Positions 59,168 through 64,000 of a DNA stretch of 64,000 nucleotides are shown here, in pieces. This DNA is from JASHPR01 sp963842355 (GTDB lineage: Bacteria; Actinomycetota; Actinomycetes; Streptosporangiales; Streptosporangiaceae): contig CAWJGC010000011.1 in assembly GCA_963842355.1 (NCBI GenBank), positions 124,001 to 188,000 on the forward strand, written 5' to 3'. The translations under genes and the position numbers were made by a program. The notes below the pieces were generated by a model. The model had not been told where the DNA came from. It did no database searches and saw only the letters and a list, made by a program, of their open reading frames with translations. Position 1 is the first letter of the stretch. Each line of letters starts with the position of its first letter.

Positions 59168-59590
59168 CCGGCCGGGCGGTGGCCATGATCTATGCCCTGA
59201 ATTCCGGCATTTCCTGCGTTTTGGGTCCCGCCGGTGCCGTTGCCGGTTCCCGTTCCCGGCGAACCCGGCGATGAATGTGCGTCTGCTGTACACGGGTGTA
59301 CACCAAAGCCGCATTCACGGGCCGGGATGCCGGGGCGGCGGGCGGGGATGCCGGGGCGGCGGGCGGGGATGCCGGGACGGCGGGCGGGGATGCCGGGGCG
59401 GCGGGCCTGCGGCCGGGACGAAGACTGCGAAACAGGGGCAAATGGTTGGACGGTGGCGGGCTGTCCGGCCTGGCGCCAGCCCCCGGCCAGCCGCGTCGTC
59501 CGCTGACTGGTGCCTGGGTCAGGGGGCCGGGCGCCGAATCAATGATCAAATCGGCATGTGATCCTCTGCGCGCCCATTTCATGCATTTCA
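59168..59590. repeat. Dispersed repeat, copy 3 (inverted relative to copy 1)
   Basis: The reverse complement of this segment matches 17069-17605 almost throughout, including both flanks (TGCATGAAATGGGCGCGCAG and GAATTCAGGGCATAGATCAT), with about four 21-bp units (GATGCCGGGGCGGCGGGCGGG on this strand, 59324-59405) instead of about eight. The 46-nt palindrome lies at 59272-59317. It sits between the PRC-barrel gene and the collagen-like repeat. The difference in unit number between copies shows the array is length-variable. Confidence 0.88.
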
Positions 59591-59639
59591 GTCCTGGATC
59601 ACGAACTGCGCCCTGGGTTGGAGTCCCCGCCTAATCCGG

Positions 59640-59840
59640 CCGCGGGGCGGACGGCGCCTACGGCGCCGACGGCGCCTACGGGGCCGACGGGGCGTACGGG
59701 GTCCACGAGGCGGACGGCGCCGACGGGGCCTACGGAGGCGACGGGGCCTACGGGGGCGACGGGCCTACGGGGCCTACGGGGCCGACGGGGCCTACGGGGT
59801 CTACGAGGCGGACGGCGCCGACGGGGGCGACGGGGCGGAG
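59640..59840. repeat. GC-rich short-period repeat with collagen-like pattern
   Basis: About 200 bp of degenerate 6- and 9-bp units of the type GGGGCCTACGGGGCC/GACGGCGCC. In one plus-strand frame it reads as collagen-like triplets (GPTGRTG, GPTEATGPTGATG); on the other strand as P-V-G-A triplets. The plus-strand frame that carries it runs antisense through the DUF1349 gene and then into the MsrB frame, with no start signal or homology, so coding is doubtful. It overlaps the 3' end of the DUF1349 gene. Confidence 0.6.
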
Positions 59841-60367
59841 GAGATGCGGAGATCTTGGAAGGAGACGGTGAAGCCCTCGCTCTCGGGCGCGGCGCACATG
59901 ACGCCCGCGAGCACCACCCGGTCCGGCGGCAGGTAGACGAGCGCGGCGAGTTCGGGCGGACGGCCCGCGGCCTGGTACCGGATCTCGACCGCCTCACCGC
60001 GGCGGGACAGGCTCAGGCCCACCTCGGCGGTGCCGTCCGGCAGGTCCGCCATCATCCAGTTCGAATAGCCCACCGTCACGACCGTGCTCAGCCGCAGCCG
60101 GCCGTCGTACTGCTCGACGCCGGCCTTCAGCCAGACCCGCTCGTCGGCCCGCAGCATGAGCCCGGCCTGGTCATACTGGCCGCGGAAGCCGCCGCGGACC
60201 ACCGCGGCCACGGCCACGTCGCCGGAGGCGACCTGCCCGTAGAGGTGGCCGTTGTCGCGGGTGTAGCCGTAGCCGGTGACCCGCCAGAAATCGGTGCCGG
60301 GATCCGCGTCGACCTGCAGCACGCCCGCCGTACGCTGCCATCTCGCCGGCTCGTTGTGCCATTGCAT
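59801..60367 (-). CDS. DUF1349 (regulation of enolase / laminin-G-like) protein
   Basis: 188 aa beta-rich protein. WHNEPARWQRTAGVLQVDAD, DFWRVTGYGYTRDNGHLYGQ, GFRGQYDQAGLMLRADERVW then LKAGVEQYDGRLRLSTVVTV, GYSNWMMADLPDG and VLAGVMCAAPESEGFTVSFQ are characteristic of the YesU/DUF1349 jelly-roll family. GGAGGTGGCG precedes ATG 60367. The C-terminus ends in an Ala/Pro/Ser tail at the edge of the collagen-like repeat and may be altered by it. Function unknown; carbohydrate binding is typical of the fold. Confidence 0.82.
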   Translation of the reverse strand: MQWHNEPARWQRTAGVLQVDADPGTDFWRVTGYGYTRDNGHLYGQVASGDVAVAAVVRGGFRGQYDQAGLMLRADERVWLKAGVEQYDGRLRLSTVVTVGYSNWMMADLPDGTAEVGLSLSRRGEAVEIRYQAAGRPPELAALVYLPPDRVVLAGVMCAAPESEGFTVSFQDLRISSAPSPPSAPSAS

Positions 60368-60436
60368 CGCCACCTCCATGATCACAACGCCGTCCAGGCT
60401 AAGGGAACCGGGGCGGCCGCGGGTAATCTCGGCGGT

Positions 60437-60844
60437 ATGGACAAGGTTGAGCTGACGGACAAGGAATGGAAGCAGCGGCTCACGCCCGAGGAGTACCGCG
60501 TGCTGCGCCAGGCGGGCACCGAGGCGCCGTTCACCGGCGAGTACACCGAGACCAAGACCAAGGGCGTCTACCGCTGCCGTGCCTGCGGGACCGAGCTCTT
60601 CCGCTCGGACGCCAAGTTCGAGTCCCACTGCGGCTGGCCGAGCTTCTACCAGCCGACCGAGAACGACGCCGTGGTGCTGATCGAGGACCGCTCCCTCGGG
60701 CAGGTACGCACCGAGGTACGGTGCGCAGCCTGCGACTCCCACCTGGGTCACGTGTTCGAGGGTGAGGGCTATCCGGTGCCCACCGACCAGCGGTGGTGCA
60801 TCAACTCGGTCTCGCTGACCCTCGAGCCGGCCGGGGACCGGTGA
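60437..60844 (+). CDS. msrB: Peptide-methionine (R)-S-oxide reductase MsrB
   Basis: 135 aa. Zinc ligands C47, C50 (CRAC) and C96, C99 (CAAC), the substrate segment KFESHCGWPSFYQP, and catalytic Cys121 in QRWCINSVSL. Cys65 in SHCGWPS may be the resolving residue. All key residues are present. It reduces methionine-R-sulfoxide in proteins with thioredoxin. The stop overlaps the next gene in GTGA, so it is translationally coupled to a cupin. Confidence 0.94.
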   Translation: MDKVELTDKEWKQRLTPEEYRVLRQAGTEAPFTGEYTETKTKGVYRCRACGTELFRSDAKFESHCGWPSFYQPTENDAVVLIEDRSLGQVRTEVRCAACDSHLGHVFEGEGYPVPTDQRWCINSVSLTLEPAGDR

Positions 60845-61275
60845 GCGTCGGCCACGCCGAGACCGCGGGCGGCGGCCAGCCCGGCGCCCTGCGGCTGATC
60901 CGGTCGGACCAGCTGTCCGGCGCGACCGCGCAGACCAGCGGCATGATCAGGACAGCGGCCATCTCCGGTGACCTGGTGGGGTCGAAGTCGCTGTGGATGG
61001 GCCGGACCGCGCTCCCGCCCTCGGTGTCCTCGGGCGATCACCACCATGGCGAGTCCGAGACCGGCATCTACGTGGTGTCGGGAACGCCGGTCTTCGTGTA
61101 CCGTGACCCGGGATCCGGCGATCTGGTCGAGCTGAAGACCGAGCCCGGCGACTACGTCTGGGTCCCGCCCTGCGCCCCGCACCGCGAGGCGAATCCCTCC
61201 CCGGACACCGAGGCGGTTCTCGTGATCGCCCGGTCAACCCAGGACGCGATCGTGGTGAACCTCGAGAGGCTGTGA
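60841..61275 (+). CDS. Cupin domain protein coupled to MsrB
   Basis: 144 aa. Cupin motif 1 PPSVSSGDHHHGESETGIYV then VSGTPVFVYRD with the His cluster GDHHHGE; motif 2 EPGDYVWVPPCAPHREANPS. Metal ligands are therefore complete. The GTG start overlaps the MsrB stop. Coupling to MsrB suggests a role in oxidative stress or small-molecule oxidation, but this is inference; the reaction is unknown. Confidence 0.85.
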   Translation: MSVGHAETAGGGQPGALRLIRSDQLSGATAQTSGMIRTAAISGDLVGSKSLWMGRTALPPSVSSGDHHHGESETGIYVVSGTPVFVYRDPGSGDLVELKTEPGDYVWVPPCAPHREANPSPDTEAVLVIARSTQDAIVVNLERL

Positions 61276-61278
61276 CTC

Positions 61279-62118
61279 GTGGCGTTGCAGAACCAGCCGG
61301 GCGACCGGCTCGAATCAGACCGGCCGACGGCGAAGCTCGACACCAGCGTGGCGCACCCCGCCCGGGTTTACGACTACTGGCTGGGCGGCAAGGACAACTA
61401 CGCCGCCGACCGGGAGGCCGCCGAGGCGGCGATCGCGCAGAACCCGTTCGTCGTCCCCGGGGTCCGCACCAACCGGGAGTTCCTCGGCCGGGCGGTGCGC
61501 TACGTCTCCGACGAAGCCGGGATCCGGCAGTTCCTGGACATCGGCACCGGCATCCCCACGGCGGACAACACCCACGAGGTCGCCCAGGCGGCCGCGCCCG
61601 GGTCTCGCATCGTCTACGCGGACAACGACCCGATCGTCCTCGTCCACGCCCGCGCGCTGCTCACCAGCACCGCCGAGGGCGCGACCGACTACATCGAGGG
61701 CGACCTGCGCGACCCGGGGGCCATCTTGCGCGCGGCGGCCGCAACGCTCGACTTCGGCCAGCCGGTCGCGGTCATGCTGCTGGCGATCCTGCAGTTCCTC
61801 GACGACGCCGAGGATCCGTACGGGGTCGTCGACGGCCTGATGAACGCCGTCGTGCCCGGCAGCTACCTGGTCATCTCCCATCCGGCCAGCGACGTCATGG
61901 CGGAGGCGATGGCCAAGATGGCCCGGACCCTCAACGAGCGGCAGCGCCGCCCCGACCAGGTCACCTTCCGCAGCCACGCCGAGGTCAGCCGGTTCTTCGA
62001 CGGCCTGGAGCTGGTCGATCCCGGCGTGGTCCAGCCGCACCGCTGGCGTCCGCGTCAGGGCTCATTCGTCCCGCAGCACGACGTCTCCGCGTGGTGCGGC
62101 GTGGCCCGCAAGCCGTGA
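61279..62118 (+). CDS. SAM-dependent methyltransferase of the DUF574 (Methyltransf_19) family
   Basis: 279 aa. The family signature HPARVYDYWLGGKDNYAADR opens the protein. Motif I is IRQFLDIGTGIPTADNTHEV, motif II IVYADNDPIVLVHARALL, and ISHPASDVMAEAM lies in the later part. These proteins are abundant in actinomycetes, often ten or more per genome, and their substrates are unknown. The GTG start lies 3 bp after the cupin stop, so it is the third gene of the msrB operon. Confidence 0.9.
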   Translation: MALQNQPGDRLESDRPTAKLDTSVAHPARVYDYWLGGKDNYAADREAAEAAIAQNPFVVPGVRTNREFLGRAVRYVSDEAGIRQFLDIGTGIPTADNTHEVAQAAAPGSRIVYADNDPIVLVHARALLTSTAEGATDYIEGDLRDPGAILRAAAATLDFGQPVAVMLLAILQFLDDAEDPYGVVDGLMNAVVPGSYLVISHPASDVMAEAMAKMARTLNERQRRPDQVTFRSHAEVSRFFDGLELVDPGVVQPHRWRPRQGSFVPQHDVSAWCGVARKP

Positions 62119-62162
62119 CGCTCGCCTGGCCCGGGGGCTAGCCGCCAACTTTTCCAGAACGC

Positions 62163-62202
62163 ACTGGTGCCGGGGACTCGAGTCCGCGTCCCCGGCACCA
62201 GT
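62163..62202. terminator. Strong 15-bp perfect hairpin between convergent genes
   Basis: ACTGGTGCCGGGGAC (62163-62177) pairs perfectly with GTCCCCGGCACCAGT (62188-62202) around a 10-nt loop. The right arm touches the stop codon of the phosphoesterase gene on the minus strand. A bidirectional terminator for the msrB operon and the phosphoesterase gene. Confidence 0.8.
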
Positions 62203-64000
62203 CAGCAGGCGTTCAGCGCGGGGTCAGCGCCCGCCCCCGGCTCCCCGGTCGAAGGATCGAGGAACAGCCGCGAGTTGCCCTCGCCGCGGAAGTCGAACAT
62301 CGACAGGATCGATCCCGCGGCGTCATCCGCCGCGCCGTTGCCCAGCGCGGGCAGATGCCAGTTGTACTCGATGAACTTCACCACCGAGCTGTGGTCGATC
62401 AGGGTGTTGTCCACGAAGTTGCGCTTCGCGAACGGCGAGATGACCAGGAACGGCAGCCGGGGCCCGAGGCCGCACTTGCCCTGCTCGGGCTGGCCGGCCG
62501 AGTTCGCCGGCACCTGACTGAGCTGGCTGCCGCATTCGCCGGTCCCGGTGAGGGCGTCCAGCGAGGTCTGCGACTGGGTAATGACGGGAGCCAGCACGTG
62601 GTCATACCAGCCGTCAGAGTCGTCCCAGGTGATGACGATGGCGGTCGAGTTCCAGGTGGGCAGCGACTCGAGCCGGTTGATGGTGGTGACCAGCCAGGTC
62701 TGTTCGTCAAGCGGGTCGGAGTAGCCCGCATGGCCGTCCTGGTACTTCGGTGCCTTCAGGTAGGAGACCGCCGGCAGGTTGCCTGCGTCGGCGGCGGCGA
62801 AGAAGTCGGCGGTGTCGTACTGGTGGTTGGCCTGGTCGGTGCGGCCGATCATCGACACCGACGTCGGCGGCAGGTGCATCGGGTTGGCCGTGGAGGCGTA
62901 GTACTCGAACGGCTCGTGGTGCGGGCTGTAGTCGACCTGCGTGGCGCCGCCCACGTTCTTGTGGGTCTCCGAGCAGATCTGGGCGGTGGTGGGGGGCGTT
63001 CCGTGACCGGGAACGTAACCGTCGTCAAAACCGCCCTGGAACCATCCCCAGGTGATCTTCGAACTGGTCAGCTCGTCACCGATGTTGTTGCCGCCCATCG
63101 TGATGGTTCCCGCCGCGGTGCCGCCGTCGCCGCCGTCCGAGCCGGGCAGGTAAGAGCAGACGTCATAGGTCGGGTCGGCGTCGCTGTAGGTCGTTCCCGG
63201 GCCGGCGGCTGGGCCGGCCCCGCCGTGATGTTCGAAGCGGTGAGGTCGGCCGGGTCGAGCCCCGGCGGGTTCGGGCACGCACTGTCGTTGGTCGTCGCGA
63301 AAGTGGGCCCGCAGATCGTGCCGTAGGTCTGCGCGGCGGTCACGTTGAGCGCGCCGGGAGTCGACGGGCCGTAGGTCGTGCCGTACATGTTGTCGCTCAT
63401 CGCGAAGTGCTGGGCGTAGTTCCACAGCCCGGTGACCGAGTTGCCGTCGTAGTAGCTCATGACGGCCTTGGTCGATCCCGTGCCCGGCGGCGCCACCTCG
63501 GGCGTGCCGGGCGGGTAGTCGAACCCGTTCAGGCACTGCGTCAGCGTCAGGTTGCCGCCCGTGTTCGCCGGATAGGCGTCCTCGGCGCCGTGGTCGGCAG
63601 CTAGCTGCTCCGCGGTGTAGTCGTGGTCCTGGTCGCAGGTTAGCGGGACATCGTGGCCGAGCCGCACCGGATTGGCGTTCGGGCCATTGGGGTTGTTGGT
63701 GAGCAGTGGCCCGGTCGGCTGTCCGGACGAGGTCAGGTCGTTGTACAGGCCGTTGACCGTCGGCGTGCCCTTCTGAGCGTGGAAGGCCGGCTCGCCGGGC
63801 GGGTTCGGAGCGTACGGGTAGGTCCCGAAGTAATGGTCGAAGGACACGTTCTCGTCGAAGATCACGACCAGGTGCTTGATCGGCGTGGCACTACTCGAGT
63901 GCTGGCTGCTCCTTTGGGCAGCGTGGCTGCCGGCGGCGGCGGCGACGCTGCTCGCCCCGACGACGCCGAGGGTTGCCACCGCCAGCGCGGTGGCGATGGC
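62202..64000 (-). pseudogene. Secreted alkaline-phosphatase-superfamily phosphoesterase (phospholipase C-like), frameshifted, 5' end outside window
   Basis: The 5' end is cut by the right edge; in-frame codons AIATALAVATLGVVGASSVA and the following AAAAG form the end of a signal peptide. The mature part begins IKHLVVIFDENVSFDHYFGT, the metal and nucleophile region of acid phosphatase/phospholipase C-like phosphoesterases. Near 63218, in a GGGGCCGGCCC tract, the frame is lost; the second frame picks up at GPAAGPGTTYSDADPTYDVC and reads to the end (ITWDDSDGWYDHVLAPVITQ, LPFLVISPFAKRNFVDNTLI, DHSSVVKFIEYNW are family motifs). A single missing base explains it: either a real mutation or a sequencing error. 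Otherwise complete at the 3' end. Confidence 0.75.

Noticed and set aside
59558..60844. 428-codon collagen-like plus-strand protein ending in MsrB
   Set aside because: The middle part is antisense to the DUF1349 gene, and MsrB has its own start at 60437 with normal length.

Overview
The window is high-GC DNA with the codon bias, GTG/TTG starts and gene families of a filamentous actinomycete (Actinomycetota). Supporting families are a TcmI-type polyketide cyclase, DrrA/DrrB exporters, a DUF574-type methyltransferase, a mycothiol-linked DinB-fold protein, an F420-type oxidoreductase, an MmyB-like XRE regulator and SpoIIE/RsbW-type signalling. An order such as Streptosporangiales would fit, but the sequence alone does not fix it. 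No rRNA, tRNA or CRISPR array was seen. This is an accessory-rich chromosomal region: many small regulator-plus-enzyme cassettes lie side by side, and at least eleven recognisable genes are truncated, internally deleted or frameshifted.

Layout. 0-0.5 kb: end of a type II polyketide-type cluster (cyclase plus the start of an unknown gene). 1-4 kb: GntR, DrrA/DrrB ABC exporter, MerR. 4-9.9 kb: LysR with a divergent quinone-oxidoreductase and SnoaL protein, a second MDR reductase, a decayed ABC permease, PadR, and an ECF sigma factor with a SnoaL tail. 10-13 kb: hypothetical protein and a two-component system. 13.6-17 kb: SRPBCC-TetR-YrdB operon facing a HAD remnant, NUDIX, VOC and MarR. 17-23 kb: dispersed repeat copy 1, PPK2, membrane protein, a PLPQR-repeat protein with a CbiX-like domain, YegP and an MDMPI-like protein. 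23-30 kb: SpoIIE phosphatase divergent from a poly-HAMP hybrid kinase and its response regulator. 30-37.3 kb: acyl-CoA synthetase/TetR and a complete branched-chain amino-acid-type ABC operon (LivG-F-H-M plus binding protein). 37.5-45.8 kb: sirtuin, DAO-type oxidase, cupin/aldo-keto reductase/ADH remnant with an XRE regulator, methyltransferase, membrane protein and HxlR. 46-51.3 kb: integrase remnant and a three-gene ABC system divergent from its own histidine kinase and regulator. 52-64 kb: LLM oxidoreductase, AlkB, dispersed repeat copy 2 inserted in a nuclease gene, giant LuxR (LAL), P450, PRC-barrel protein, dispersed repeat copy 3, DUF1349 protein, MsrB-cupin-methyltransferase, and a frameshifted secreted phosphoesterase cut by the right edge.

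How the genes work together. Most transcription units pair a one-component regulator with the enzyme or transporter it probably controls, and several have visible palindromes at the expected place (TetR at 13625, MarR at 16932, HxlR at 45077, a LexA-like box at 53602). The 23-30 kb block reads as one signalling module: phosphatase, kinase and response regulator.

The most unusual feature is a dispersed non-coding repeat of about 0.4-0.5 kb present three times (17.1-17.6, 53.7-54.0 and 59.2-59.6 kb). Each copy holds a 46-nt palindrome centred on TGTACACCCGTGTACA next to a variable tandem array. One copy carries 13 identical 13-bp units and interrupts an endonuclease/exonuclease/phosphatase-family gene. 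I know of no named element that matches it.
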